Source: Patellaria atrata CBS 101060 (taxonomy: Eukaryota > Ascomycota > Dothideomycetes > Patellariales > Patellariaceae). From it: a stretch of DNA of 64,000 nt. Numbering within the stretch: position 1 is the first letter of the stretch; each line of letters opens with the position of its first letter. The notes beneath the pieces are model-generated. The model was not told the origin of the DNA, did no database searches, and was given only the letters and a program-made list of their open reading frames with translations. Shown here piece by piece: positions 45,251 to 57,737 of the stretch. The translations under genes were made by a program, and so were the position numbers. The stretch covers positions 801,908 through 865,907 of the forward strand of contig MU006096.1 in NCBI GenBank assembly GCA_010093705.1, given 5' to 3'.

Positions 45251-45737
45251 ACAGAGAAGATCGTGGACGGTGATCATAGGAGCTCTGATTCGGTGGTTAA
45301 ATTATTAGGGTAACTCTGGCATCTATTTCGCAAGAAGCATAAGGAGACAAGTTAAGTTGACTCTTGGGAGCCTGGTCGAACCTTTATAGATTCCAACGCA
45401 GCAAAGCAGAGAAAACCGTTGCAGGTACCTTTTCGCTTGCTCCACCAACCTATCAACAGTCTACAATTGTGGTGGTGTAAACCCGTGAGATCGGGTGTGA
45501 CCACATAAGTCTCACCTGACGATCTAGGTATTTCAGACATCTTTGCGAGAATTAGCGGATCAAGGAGAAATAATAGACCAATACTGACCGACCCTCAGTA
45601 CGGGGTTGGAGTTTCACGAGGAGAAAGATTTGCTCAACAGAATAAGATCGTCTAGTATATCATTACAGATGCTTGTAGGTTGTTTCTAGCGCCTATTAAA
45701 TGCTCGTAACAAAACCTTACACACTGCAAGTGAGGTA
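45251..45737. other. Intergenic
   Basis: About 490 bp. A 62-aa frame at 45352-45540 (minus) has no recognisable content. Boundary between the accessory block and the right housekeeping block. Confidence 0.5.
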
Positions 45738-47752
45738 CTAAAAGTAACCGGGATTTTGAGACCCATACTGCTGACCGAATCCCGGTAAGGGATCATGTTC
45801 CATACCGTCTAAGTTCATAAATTCACCCAAATCCGGCAGAATAGCTTCTTGATGTTGCGGCTCCGGTTGGGGTGGCGTAGGTTCTGATATGACCTCCGTA
45901 GTAGAAGCTGGGGGCTGTAAACCGTCCAATATCCGCGTGCTAGGTGGGACCGCTCTGCTTAGAGCTTCTCTCCGATCAGCCTTGCGGATACCGACTGGTT
46001 TGGAAGTATCCGAGTCAGGGCCACCACGACCGTTGATCCAGAAATGAGCGTCGTTGATATCACCACAGCGAACGTTCTCGCTGAATGTTTTTGTATCCAG
46101 TAGGATCGGGAAAATAAGAGAGGTTTCGTACCATCTCCCTTTTATATCGCTGAGTTCGATACGGCTAAGGGAAGAGGAGAGTTTCCAGAATATGGCAGTC
46201 TGCTTTGTTGGAATGGTCACGCTATTGCGCCACTGCAGGTCCTTTTGCATTCTAAGTGGAAGATATGACGGTTCCGGAAGTTGTTGATTTACTGGAACGG
46301 TAAAACAGGTGTAAATGTCGCCGATCAATACTACCGATGACTTTGACTTGGCACCGGAAAAGTCGCTCTGAACCCTTTCAAGAATTTCGTTTATCACCAT
46401 TACGTTAGGGTAGTTTGTTCCAGTACGGAGTCTGATGGGCTCTCCTACCCAAATCTTTTCACTACCCAAGTAGAGTCCATTCCACCATCGCTCGTCGAGA
46501 CCTGGATTAGGACTTACTCTCTTGACAAGGTCAAAGAGAGTGTATGTAGAGTCTATGTGCTTAGCGGCAAGGATACTTCCATCCACTTCTGAGTCTCCAA
46601 ATCCGAAATCACCTTTCGCAATACGCTGCCAGTCAGCAGTCTCGAATGTTACATTCATCTCATTTAACGCCGCGCACGTTAGCGCAGGTGCACTCCAAGC
46701 GAGCCACGGCCTCAACATATGCCCCTGAGGTACGGTGACTTCAGCTGGATATGCTCCCGGAGGTGACAGAGGTTGGACAATGTAAATTCGTTCATCGCCC
46801 TGGGGTGCCGCCTTGTTCCAGTATCTTCGTGATATCACGCTCAGTCCCCAACGTGGCCCTCTATTGAACCAAACTATCTCGCCTGGCCTGTACATAAATT
46901 TGTCGTACTGAGCATCAATTTGTTGATCGGAATTTCTTGGTTGTGGTAGTGGTGTAGGTATTAGTCGCTGCGGAGTAGGTTGAGGTAAAGGGGAATGAGC
47001 TGGAGGAGGGGGGCCTGATGATTTCGATAATGTGTTAATAGGAGTTTGTATAGACATTGGGCGCCGCGGAATTTCGACAACGGGGCTTCTCAAAGTGATG
47101 TGTGGTTGTCCCTGTGGCTCTTCTTTCTTGATTGTAGATGGGCCATTCATATCTTTTGTTACAGCGCCCTTTTCTGGTTCGAATTCTTCTGGTGAGCAGA
47201 GTTTGCAAGAGCAATTGCCAGGATCTCCTTTCTCGTCCGTAACTAGCCATAATAGATGCGGAAAGAAATCGGCAGGACTTCTGAATCGCTTTCTTCGCCC
47301 TAGCGGATGCCCATATAAATACGCATCTTGTCGGTCATGACCTCCACCAGCATGATTCTTCGCTTTCGAAGGATTTTCTTTATCCGTAGCCTTGGATTTG
47401 ATATGCTCGTAAAGGCGATAGTTTTCGGGGAGCGCATCGAGGATACAACATTTGTCTAGGAGAGACGTTGATTAGTACTAGACATATTAAAATATCGCAG
47501 TGGCAAGTTACCGCTGTGTTCTGCACCTCCAAGTTCGCGTACCAACATGCCAGCCAACTTTCGCCTCCAGTCCAGATGCTTCAATTCATCGGGGCCTATC
47601 TCTCGGTAGTAATCGCTGACCCCTTTCGCATCAGGAGTACGGTCCAGCTGGTCATCTGTAGGCTGATTTTTATCTTTCTTGCCCTTCGAGCCAGCCGGTA
47701 TTTCGAGCTTGCCGTCAGAACGACGAACGTATAAAGGGTAAAAACGCGTCAT
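45738..47752 (-). CDS. CLR2: Clr2-like transcriptional silencing protein
   Basis: Two exons, 47752-47512 and 47455-45738, give 652 aa. The start is the ATG of MTRFYPLYVRRSDG; the frame is open further up only from a TTG. The N-terminal Clr2 domain shows YLYGHPLGRRKRFRSPADFF (127-145), then FPHLLWL and a CSCKLC knuckle (162-167). The second domain includes RPGEIVWFNRGPRWGLSVIS and WRNSVTIPTK. In fission yeast Clr2 belongs to the SHREC complex with Clr1, Clr3 and Mit1, which deacetylates histones at heterochromatin. The Pro-rich linker (SSGPPPPAHSPLPQPTPQ) and Gln/Pro-rich tail are presumably disordered. Confidence 0.92.
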
Positions 47753-48791
47753 AACATGGATGATCAAGACGCGAAGCTTGATTCTATCTGACGCTTTCTA
47801 GTTGCGAAAAACCTTTAGCTCTTCTATTCCGTCTGTATGGGTACATGCTGCTAGTTCACATCATCATTAAGTTCGAAACTTCCCAGCAGTATGATCCTTA
47901 AGCAAAGCAGCAGTTAAGATTGAATATTCTTCCCGTCGGTTCGGCGTTTTACTAGAGTATGCGCCACATAATGAGGCTGGTGCTCTGAGGTTGATATCTT
48001 AGACTAACCCAAGAGGGTGAGACCAGGTAACCACCTCCAGTCTACTCCCGTAAACAAAATAAGGACTAACTTATAACCTAAAGTTTCCCAAGATTGTTCC
48101 AAGACGGTGACAAAATGCAATTTATAAATAAGAGGTCACAAAGAAATAGTAAGGAATCATTATTGGTCAGAAAGTTCAGTTAAACACAGTAGCTCACTCA
48201 GTCCATGATTATCTGTAGATATCATCGATAAGTACCGTACACCATACACATCCAAACCGAACCGCAATCCTGGAAAACGCATTTTTGCTTCCACATGCCG
48301 TTGATAGACCCTTAATATCACCCAATCACCCACTACAATTGGCCCTCACCAGCCTCGATACGCTCGCTGAATCACACCCGGTAACCTATCGCACATAACT
48401 TATGTGCTGTCCCCCGGCACTGTACGGTGAAGTCGTACGTACGGTTAGACATCCGGTACGATTCTGCTTTCACCGTACTGTACAGTTTGAAATCTCTTTG
48501 GCGAGTGAGCGTACAGTACGATAGGCAATCCATGGCCCGACAGAGAACTAACAAGTACGTGGATGGATTTTTGCAACTCAAAGGCGCCGAAAGGCGAGTG
48601 ATCTGATATCTTAATTTTCAAGACGTACGGGGAGTGGAGGTAGGTCAAAGCATCGGACAAAGTACCGGATGAAAATACCGTCTATATATTCCCAGTTGCA
48701 GCTCGAGACCCACAAAATGTCCAATCTAACACCACTCATTCCGTCATATCCGCAAGAAAACCCCTTAACCCTCCTGCCTTACCTCGACCAG
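47753..48791. other. Intergenic with GTAC-rich palindromic cluster
   Basis: About 1 kb upstream of CLR2 and downstream of GMF. 48415-48530 is dense in GTAC words, including an inverted pair (ACTGTACGGTGA near 48419 and TCACCGTACTGTACAGT near 48469). No gene recognised. Confidence 0.55.
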
Positions 48792-49386
48792 CTATCCCGC
48801 TGCAAGCTTCTCGCCCACCTCCTCCACCTCCTCCGCATCCGTGACCTCGATCACCTTCCCGACCCCACTTGCCTCCCTTACCAGCTCCTTCGCGCCCGCA
48901 TACAACATCCTCTGCTGTGCCGTCGTTGTCGAGGGCATGTAGTATAGCATCACATACGGTACAGACAGTCTACCACTCGGCAGCGTTACGGGGTAGGAGA
49001 GCAGGATGAAGCGCGGGGTGTGGTCGGGGAGGTCGGCGGCGATGTCGGGGAGGGAGGTGTAGGTTTCGGGGTTTTCCTCTTGGGAGATTTCGAGGGTGTC
49101 TTTTTTGATCTGGTCTTGAGAGGGAGTGGGGTTAGAGTTGAGTGTAGAGAGGAGTTCTGTAAGGGGTGGAGGGATGGGTAAGAGAGAGGTATGGGGTGTG
49201 CGGAATGACGTACAGATCACCGCTTGCGGATCTTTAGCTCTGCTGGTCCCGAGGCGGAATTTGCGGAGCGCGGTGTGGGTTTCGGGGGAGATGGTGTAGA
49301 GACGAGCTTCGGAGGTCTGGTTGCGGGCGGAGGAGTGTTAGTAGGATGGTACCGTATGGGAGTCGCAGTCTCGAGGGATCTACCAT
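48792..49386 (-). CDS. GMF1: Glia maturation factor-like (ADF-H) protein, Arp2/3 debranching factor
   Basis: Exons 49386-49384 (the start codon alone), 49316-49214 and 49114-48792 give 142 aa, the standard GMF length. Diagnostic sequence: TSEARLYTISPETHTALRKF, RLGTSRAKDPQAVI, DLPDHTPRFILLSYP, LPSGRLSVPYVMLYYMPSTT and LYAGAKELVREASGVGKVIE. GMF binds the Arp2/3 complex and promotes debranching of actin networks; yeast calls it Gmf1/Aim7. Intron 1 has donor GTAGAT and a CTAAC branch point and directly follows ATG. Divergent from the MoaB/Mog-like gene. Confidence 0.93.
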
Positions 49387-49692
49387 GATGAGTTTGTCTC
49401 CCGACCGCTCCGGAGCGGTTCGGAATAAGGTAAACTGAGGTGGCCCGGGGAATATCAACTGGTAAGGTAGCGATGTGGAGGTTTCCAACCTATTCGTTGA
49501 CTATCGATGGGAGGGGCAGTTCTATCGCGCCAAGAATCAACAGCCCCTCATGCGCGCGGCTCCATAGCTCTTCCCCTGAAGCGCTACCCACCATCTCGAT
49601 GATCTCGTCCCCTCGCACCTCCTCTATACGAAACTGCAGGTTCTCTCAATCGGTGCCCTCACTCGCGCCTACCCTAATTCACCGCCTTTCAT
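49387..49692. promoter_or_regulatory. Shared promoter of GMF and the MoaB/Mog-like gene
   Basis: 306 bp between divergent start codons. No specific motif recognised. The palindrome CCGCTCCGGAGCGG at 49408-49421 is a striking local feature and a candidate binding site (inference). Confidence 0.5.
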
Positions 49693-50832
49693 ATGTTCAG
49701 TCGACTCAACCAACTGGCACGACACCTTTCGCGCCCAATACCAAACTATACGTACCGCTCTGCAGCGGCGGTGGCGCCTCGGCCCGGGTTCACGAGCGGT
49801 TCTGGTGCGGCGTCTTCAACGTCACTGGGGCCCATCATGGAGGGGAAGAGACCGATACATACGGCGGGGTGCATCATCATTGGGGACGAGGTACTGGGAG
49901 GGAAGGTGAGAGAGACATCCTTTGCGCGCGCCTGGATGATGTGGGAATACATTGAAATGGGAAGCTGATGATGCGGTGCAGACCGTAGACACGAATTCTG
50001 CCTACTTTGCAAAGTTCTGCTTCTCGCTGGGAATCAATTTGAAGAGGATAGAAGTCATAGCCGATGATGAAGAAGAGATTGTGGAGACGGCACAGAGGAT
50101 GAGTAGAAATTATGACTTTGTGGTTACATCAGGCGGTATAGGGCCAACGTGCGTGGCCATTGGTATTACGGTGAACCAGAATCGCTGACATGGATGTGCT
50201 GCAGACACGATGATATAACATATCAATCGATAGCGAAAGCGTTTAACCTACCCTTAATATTACATGGAGAAGCATTTTCGCGGATGAAAAGATTATCAAA
50301 ACCACATCCTTCACAGCCAAACTTCGATTGGAAGAAAAACTCTCCATCACTGGAAGCAAAGAAAAGGATGATAAGATTACCTTTGGATGAATCAAAGAAT
50401 ATGGATGACCAGGTTATTTTCGTGAGCGACAAGCTGTGGGTACCTATCTGCGTCGTCAATGAAAATATTCATATCCTACCTGGTGTCCCGAGACTATTCG
50501 AGCAAATGCTTGACGGCTTGAAGCCGAGATTACTACCCCGATTGAACGATCCGGAAGGTAAAGGCGTTTATCGGATCCTATTCTCAACGCCGATGGCAGA
50601 GAGTGCAGTAGCAGGCTATTTGACAGAGCTCGCGGCAAAAGTAGAAGCCAAAGGTGTAAAAGTAGGCAGTTATCCAAGGTGGGGGAAATCTCATAATACG
50701 GTGACACTCGTCGGCCGCGATAAGGAGTTCATGGACAACTTGATACCAGAAGTCGAGCAGGCCGTTGGAGGTCGCCGGGTTCTCGCTGAGGGGGAGGACG
50801 ATACAGACATAGAGTCCGACAAAGATAGCTAG
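49693..50832 (+). CDS. MoaB/Mog (molybdopterin-binding fold) domain protein, probably mitochondrial
   Basis: Exons 49693-49905, 49982-50148 and 50205-50832 give 335 aa. An N-terminal stretch rich in Arg and Ser (MFSRLNQLARHLSRPIPNYT) resembles a mitochondrial presequence. The MoaB/Mog/CinA-type fold shows AGCIIIGDEVLGGK, TVDTNSAYFAKFCFSLGI, FVVTSGGIGPTHDDITYQ, NIHILPGVPRLFEQML and FSTPMAESAVAGYL. Related fungal proteins form part of FAD-synthase-like or pyrophosphatase families, so a role in FAD or nucleotide hydrolysis is as likely as molybdenum cofactor chemistry. The acidic C-terminus is LAEGEDDTDIESDKDS. Confidence 0.87.
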
Positions 50833-53115
50833 CGAATACCTCTAGCAATAATTGCCTCAAGATTGAGTGCTTGTACAATACAAGTACTCGTACAAGATGC
50901 AATCGCCAGGATGGTGTTTTCTCGTTGATAAGATTTTCGAATTTTTGACAAACACTTTTGTGACTCGCTGAACTGGGGGGTAATTTTCAGCGTAGGGCTG
51001 GAATTGGAGTGCGGGCGCCGATTCTTTAGGCTAAGCTTAGCGGTGCAGCTCGCAATAACCGCCTCTCAGACGTTTGGATGGGCAATCGGGCATCCTCGCG
51101 GGAAAGGAGAGAGGGGACGTGAGGGGAGTACTAATTCTTGAACACTACTACTGTTGTCCGAGGGTTTAGTTTTACTTCGTCTCTTTTTCTCTTCGGACGG
51201 GAACAGCTGATGTTAGGTTGTCGCGCCAGCACAGTAGTACAGTAGTTATCGTGTGGGTACCTTATCCTCCACCTGCAATACTGTACCTTTAGCATTCGTT
51301 TCGCGCTCCCCGCTTTAAGGCCCTGGAGCCGCTCGAGAATTGTCGCAAGTTCGCAACACGACAGCGTGGGTGGACAGGGTTGGGCCGGGATGGGAGGCTC
51401 GATCAAAGTTGCAGCTTCGCTTGCATGCATGCTCCGTCGATAACATGACTTTGGCACTTGCAACCTCACGCGAAGACTAGAAAGAGATAGACGAAGAAAA
51501 AGGAACGTCGTCGAGACGCGTACCGTTCAGTATATCAAGAGACATCACGTCTCTTCCTCGCCGGATGCCGATATCAAATAGAACGGTGACTTTTCCCTCT
51601 GGAAATATACCATTTTGCCCCTCAACTCATAACGCAGGACACCATTTCTCCCGCAACCACTCAGATTGTGTCTTTGATACCTTGTAATCGCCAATCAAAA
51701 CCCTCTTTGCCGACCTTCCGCTACTGGCTCTCATCATGCCAGTCTGCGAGGGACTCAGGAGAGGAGATGGGATTTCATGCAGCAGCAGGGCGGGCCGGGT
51801 CACTGCGTCCGCAAATCAGCACCAGTGACTACCTTACTACAGTACTGGTGATGGCGGGCGGGAGTGTGGTGACTTCTCTTTGGTGCAGACCTCTTTTTGT
51901 GATGCTCACCGAGGCGCCCGTGTTCACCACAACTCGTCTTTCCGAGCTCGTAGTGGGGAAGAGACACTTCATGTTCATCTTCTGACTGGATTGACCATGA
52001 GCAATCGATGCGGATGAGGAGACAACTGCTCAGGCCATCACATTGCAGTTGTAATCGCGCTATCCTTCTCTTTGCCATGCACGTTGCTCCAATACCGTAG
52101 CTACTAAACATAGGGCTATCTGGGGATATGGCATATCCATACATATCTTCGGCGGCATAAGTTCTCTCACCGTAGCAGCAAAGATAGAAGTATGGTATGA
52201 GGGGGGGAGCCAGGGGTCATTCCTTGGATTTATGGAATGACAGACGACATAACAGCTAGTGTTTACAAAGTCATACCGGTATCTGGTAGTAGGTGAGTGT
52301 ATTGTATGATGTATGATGTACTATACTTTTTGACAGAAAGTTAACTTGGTGATGCAAAGTTAAAAGGGTCCGTGGGGAGTTCAGCCGTGTTGGATGGCCA
52401 GTTCATAGGCTTTCCGTAGTAACAAAAAGCAAGGCTGTCACTAGAAGATGGTGCACCTTTCCTGCTACAGTACAACTAAACCCCCAGAGAGCTGAGGACC
52501 CCCCAGCGGTACCCCCCTCTCCCCCTTCAAGGCCCGCCAGTAGGTACTAGTAGACTGAAGAGTACCTACCCAGGCCTGAAAGACAGGAGCCCCCCCCTCC
52601 CCCAGCCATAGCGGCCACAGCGGCCACAGCGGCCAACCCCCCCCATTCGCACCCACTACTGCCGCCAAGTCGAGCTTGAACTAACCCCAAAGAGCACTCT
52701 GGAAGCATAGCGCTCATAGCGGGTGCACCACTCAAGGAAACAATTGAACGAACGGAGCGATTCGTGAAAAAGCACAAGCTTCGTCTACATTCATGGGCTC
52801 ATGGCCACCAACCTAACTGTTCCTCTCATTCTTTGACTCTTCTTCTACCTCCCTACATCAACAAAGTTTCCGTACGGGTATTCTCTCATACTTCTGAAAA
52901 CCTTCATTATTGCCTAATTCACTTGCCCTCCGATCACTTCCTCAATTGATCAAAGCCCGTTCGTTGATCCTGCACTGTTCCGTTCCATCGTTCCATCTGA
53001 AAGACCCCGTTGCTGCGGTTGAAGCTCCTCCTCTCGGAACCTTAGCGAGCAAGCAATCGACCTTTGGATTCTTTTCCACCCTTTTCTTCTCTTTCGCTCA
53101 TAACTGTAGACGAAG
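50833..53115. other. Long intergenic region: RAS1 promoter, C-runs and short repeats
   Basis: About 2.3 kb without a supported gene. 52490-52640 is rich in C runs (CCCCCCCTCCCCC) and has three to four tandem copies of AGCGGCCAC at 52608-52636. The leader before RAS1 (52900-53115) is pyrimidine-rich. A long 5' untranslated region is plausible for a Ras gene. Confidence 0.5.
52608..52636. repeat. 9-bp tandem repeat AGCGGCCAC
   Basis: Three copies of the unit AGCGGCCAC/AGCGGCCAA in a row, flanked by C runs, in the upstream region of RAS1. Confidence 0.85.
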
Positions 53116-53987
53116 ATGGCATCAAAGGTATGTCATTCATTTACACTGTAGGCTTAGCCTGTCACTGATTTCAACTCCCCCAACAGTTCTTACGAGAGTA
53201 TAAGCTTGTGGTTGTCGGAGGAGGTGGTGTTGGGAAATCCTGTTTGACAATTCAACTCATCCAGAGCCACTTCGTTGATGAATATGATCCTACGATCGAA
53301 GGTATGCCTGGACTTCCCGAGTGTGCAGGATTCAGCTGACCAGTCGCCTACCAACAGACTCATATCGCAAGCAATGTGTGATCGACGACGAGGTCGCATT
53401 GCTCGACGTACTAGATACAGCAGGTCAAGAGGAATATTCTGCGATGCGAGAACAGTACATGAGGACAGGTGAAGGGTTTCTACTCGTCTACTCGATCACA
53501 TCCAGGCAGTCATTTGAGGAAATCATGACCTTCCAACAACAGATTCTTAGGGTCAAGGACAAGGACTATTTCCCGATTATAGTGGTTGGAAACAAGTGCG
53601 ATCTGGAATCCGAGAGACAGGTATCGACTCAAGGTGCGTTATCTTTTTTTCCGCCACTGCATCCATCATGGTGTTCCTGCATTATCTTCACTTTGCTTTT
53701 TCACCATTGCCAGTCCGAACACCAAAAGTCACTAACTTTATTTCCGCTTTTTAGAGGGTAAACGACTAGCTGAGAGTTTCGGATGCAAGTTCATCGAAAC
53801 GTCCGCTAAATCCCGTATCAACGTCGATAACGCTTTCTTTGATATCGTCCGCGAAATCAGACGGTATAACAAGGAGATGTCCGCTTATCAACCCGGAGCT
53901 GCCAATCACGGTCAAAGACCTCAGGAAAAGATCGATATGGAAGGTTCAGATAAGAAGAGGGGATGCTGCGGTTGCGTAGTGATGTAG
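53116..53987 (+). CDS. RAS1: Ras1-type small GTPase
   Basis: Exons 53116-53127, 53187-53301, 53358-53633 and 53755-53987 give 211 aa. P-loop GGGGVGKS (15-22), effector loop YDPTIED (37-43; split by an intron), [15 protein letters not shown] (62-76), NKCD (121-124) and ETSAK are all intact. The C-terminus CCGCVVM is a CAAX box (Cys208) with nearby Cys residues for palmitoylation, so it is a farnesylated plasma membrane switch. The sequence corresponds to Neurospora ras-1/Aspergillus RasA, controlling polarised growth, cAMP and MAPK signalling. The first exon is only four codons (MASK). The conserved human G12 and G13 positions are wild-type glycines. Confidence 0.97.
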
Positions 53988-56136
53988 TTGCGGTTGCCTG
54001 AAGTAGTTACATATCTGAAAGGAGCAATGGTCATAATCGTTGGGCAGGAAAATCACTCAAAATCACAACACCTGGAAGGTGGTAAAAGTCCGGGATCACA
54101 TTCAAAGGAAGAATTGGGAGGAAGAAGCTCGCCATATGGTATTTATGGCTCTTTAAAGCACGCGTGGAGGAAGCGCTCATGCTACAGGTCAAACCTCTGA
54201 TCTCTGCTCGTCAGAATTGGGGATTTATACGCACACTCTGGCTTCTATCTCGTGCGCATTTCCTTTTTTTTCAGTCCATTCTGTCTTGTTCACTGGTTTC
54301 AAGATTGGAGAAATGGTGTTCAGTCATGGTAGTCGTCGTGGGTTTGCTTTGTTGATGCTCATACTACTGGTATTGCAATCTATTTACTCTCTTCAAAATT
54401 CACTCCTCTATCAAGGATTCGTCTCCTGCTCTGTCGTTCTATCATCTCCTATCCTACTTTGGATCCATTAAACAGTGCGCAGTAGTCAATCCCTTTTCAC
54501 CGGTCGATCTCTCTTGCTTCCCTCGAACCGGATCTTCAACACCTCCCTCTTTCGTCTTCCAACAATTTAGACCCCGGAACCTTGCCGCACATTATTTTCG
54601 ACCCGGCCTGCCGCGAACTTTTACTGTAACACTTTTCCGCCTCCGCACCATGAAACACCCCAAAACGCAAAAGGTTCGTTAAGCGAGGCGATCGAAACAA
54701 GCCCTATCTGGTAGTTTTTGAATTTACCCCAGGTTTCGAAACGCTGGAACCCGGCTGTTTCAGCATTTGCTCCTTTTGGGATTCAACTTTACTGCTTTGC
54801 AATAATAAAGAAGTTATACATTATTATTGCTGCGGTAGCATTAGAAAGGACCAGGATGTCATGAGTGCCGGCACTAGAGAGAACACCGAGATGGTATAGT
54901 ATCTTCTAGAGCTGACTTCCGCTAACACAGGTACCATACCTCGACAACCTCCTCTCTCACATAATGCACAACACAACCACAACAGAAAGAAAAAAAACCC
55001 ACAATTGAAAAGAAATGTATCCGCTGCACCCGCACCTGCGCGCGGCGAGGCACACGACACCGAAACCGAAACTCAAGCGAGCCGGCCAAGGGGAATCGCA
55101 GATATCAGCCCTACGGTTGGTTCGAATGACGTCGTGGCTCTTTGCTTACCTTTTCCAGTCGTTTCAGGACGTGTTTGCCGAGGTGTGGTGTGGTAAGAGG
55201 GGCGATGCAGGTGAGACGGGTGAGACGGGTTGGCCCGTTCGGTCCGGTTGCGGAGTGGAACCTAGGTTTAGTACTACGGTGCGGCTGCGGCGCGGGGAAT
55301 TGAGATGGATGTGTATGGGGGATTATGGGGGGGTTCTGGGGGGTTGGGTTCGTCTTTGGTAGTTGGGGACGTGGTTGGTGAGGGTTTTTGGCGAGGGGGT
55401 TTATTCCGCAGTGGAAGTCGATACGTACAGATACTGTTGTAGACCATTATATACGTAGGTTCTTCGAGTTCTTAGTTAGAGAAACTCCATATCTTCCCTT
55501 GCTGCTTCATTCATATTCATGTCTATGTAGTTTTATTACCCTTACCGCACCGGGCACCACTATCAAGATGTATGCTAAGTGGAGTAACTGACTATATCTC
55601 CTTTTCATCCGACGATTTTTAAACCTGAGTAAGGTAATCGAATGTCTGTCTAAGGTATAATGACACGGTAAACCTACCTACCTACACACATAAGATACCA
55701 CGACTCTCAGCCACGCGGTCGTAACTTCCATATCAAGGGGTAGAAGGGATATTGTAAATCGAAAAGAATAACAAAACCTCTCCCCTCCCCAAAACAAAAG
55801 GAAGACGTTGAAGAAAAGAGTAGAAAATAAAAGAGGGGGCTAAATAGTCCCCATGCTCCCCAAGAAGGCGTGGTACATCTGTGGATTTTGATGTGAATGG
55901 GGAAGCGCCAGGAAGGTACAAGGGCGTGTGGTGTGCTATAAGGAGTGAGGTGAGTAATTTACAGTACAGGCAGTCAGGACAACATCGATGTGTACTGAAA
56001 GGGACGGAGAGAAAGGACAGATGGGCTGTGATATGTGATACTTTCGATATGTGCGGTCATTAGACATTGCATGTATTAGTATATTCTGGGCTTCAGTCTT
56101 CGAACCTATCGAGTCCACATGCGACAGATGCCTCAT
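53988..56136. other. Intergenic, no supported gene
   Basis: About 2.1 kb between convergent RAS1 and CHM7. Short frames on both strands (for example 55015-55362) show G-rich or C-rich composition without motifs. Long 3' untranslated regions may account for part. Confidence 0.5.
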
Positions 56137-57737
56137 TCAAGTGGCTAACACCTGTTCTTTGCTCGCATTATCTCCATCTCTGCGCTCGGATTCCTCACCG
56201 GGCATTACCTCATCCAAGCTCATTCTCCCCATCCCCTCAATACTCTCCTCAATAGCAGGCTCCTCCCTCTCGCTCATCTTCTCCCTCAACTCTGCTTGCA
56301 ATCTCTCCCTCTCCGCGCCCTCTCTGACCTCCCGCTCCTTCCTCTCCAACTCCTCCAACCTTACCCTCGTCCTCTCCGCTTCTAGCCTCTCCCTCCTTTC
56401 TCTCTCCGCTCTCTCTCTCCTCTCCACCCTCTCCCTCTCCTCGCGCTCCAAAGCCTCAAACTCCTCTTCCACCTCCCCTTCATCCACCACACCCGCCGTC
56501 GCCCCCTCGCCAACAACCGCACTAACCTCCTCGACCGTCTCCATCTGCTCCCTCAACTTCTCAGCCACGTCCTCCGCACCCTCGACACCCCCGACCTTGC
56601 GATTCAGCTCAGCGAGGACCTTCGTCGAGGCCTCCATTGCTGAAACGACTTCGACGTTCGATGCTGCGGCTTCGATGCGGGCGAAGACTTCTTCGAGCTG
56701 GTGCAGAGTCGCGATACGCTGGGACAGGGTGGCGTCGACGAGTTTTTTGCTCCGTAGCGCTGCGCGGGCGGTCGTGGTATCCCTTCTCACGACGGCTTCA
56801 CGGGCGGTGCGGTCGTGCTTTTCCACCGTGGAGATTAGGCGGGGGATTTGTGCTGAGAGGTCCTGGATGAGTGCGCGGAGGTTTGCGATCGAGGTGTCGG
56901 ATTCGGTGATCGGGGTGGGTGGGTCGTCGCTATGGGGCGAGGCGAATTTAATAGTGTGCTTATTATGAGAGACGAGATGACGGTCGCGGGAGAGGTATGT
57001 GAGGAGGATGGAGAGGTCGGTTTGGGAGAGCGGATGGGCGAAGATGTGGGAGAATTCGGAAGCGAAGGTGCGAGGGGTGAAGAGAAGATCTGGGTATGAG
57101 GTTTTGGCGAACACGGTTGTGATTATCTCCCTGGTTACTTCTTCCAAGTTTGCGACGACAACCAAGGTCCCGGCGGCGAGTTTGTTATTGGTATTGCTTG
57201 CGTCACCTAGTACACCCAGTTGACGCAACGACCACACTATTACAGAGAAGGGGGATATGCTCCAGCCATCGTGGTAGATGCTCGTTTTCGTAGAGAGAAA
57301 GTCGTTCAAGGGGATCATCTCCTTTTTGGCTACTGCATCTTGCTATACAACATCAGCCTCCAGTGGGAGAGCTGCAACGTGAGAATGACGTACTATCACA
57401 GCTCCAAGGGCCAAAGGTCGACCCAGATTTGTAGTCTCCAATGCTCTCGCTAGTTCTTCTCCTGTTCCAATCACGAAGAGATCATTCATAACTCCGCCTT
57501 TCGAAGGTATCAGCCCGGCGCTCGAAGCTTTTGTGATAGCTCTCTTCCAGGCTGAAATGTTCGCCTGGTAGCCATCGGGATTAGTGGTGCGGTAAACGCT
57601 GAAGTCAGAGTAGAGAGAGTCGAGGCGATATTTACTACACTTGAAGTTAGCAGCTGATGTATGGCGATAAGAAGCGATGTGCGGTACCTTCTGAAGGCCT
57701 CTTCGTTGTCGTAAATGAAGTTAAGGAGCTCTCTCAT
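56137..57737 (-). CDS. CHM7: Chm7/CHMP7-like ESCRT-III protein
   Basis: Exons 57737-57688, 57634-57394 and 57342-56137 give 498 aa. The start is ATG at 57737 (MRELLNFIYDNEEAFR); an upstream open extension has only a TTG. The winged-helix part includes RLDSLYSDFSVY, NPDGYQANISAWKRAI and MIPLNDFLSTKTSIYHDGWS. The Snf7-like part is residues about 240-400 (SIANLRALIQDLSAQIPRLI, KLVDATLSQRIATLHQLEEV), followed by a long, highly charged coiled coil (REERERVERRERAERERRER). Chm7 recruits ESCRT-III to the inner nuclear membrane for sealing and nuclear pore quality control. The coiled coil is longer than in yeast. Confidence 0.9.

Noticed and set aside
56051-56968. 305-aa Ser/Leu-rich plus-strand frame
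   Set aside because: Antisense shadow of the charged coiled coil of CHM7; Ser/Leu richness is the mirror of Glu/Arg codons.
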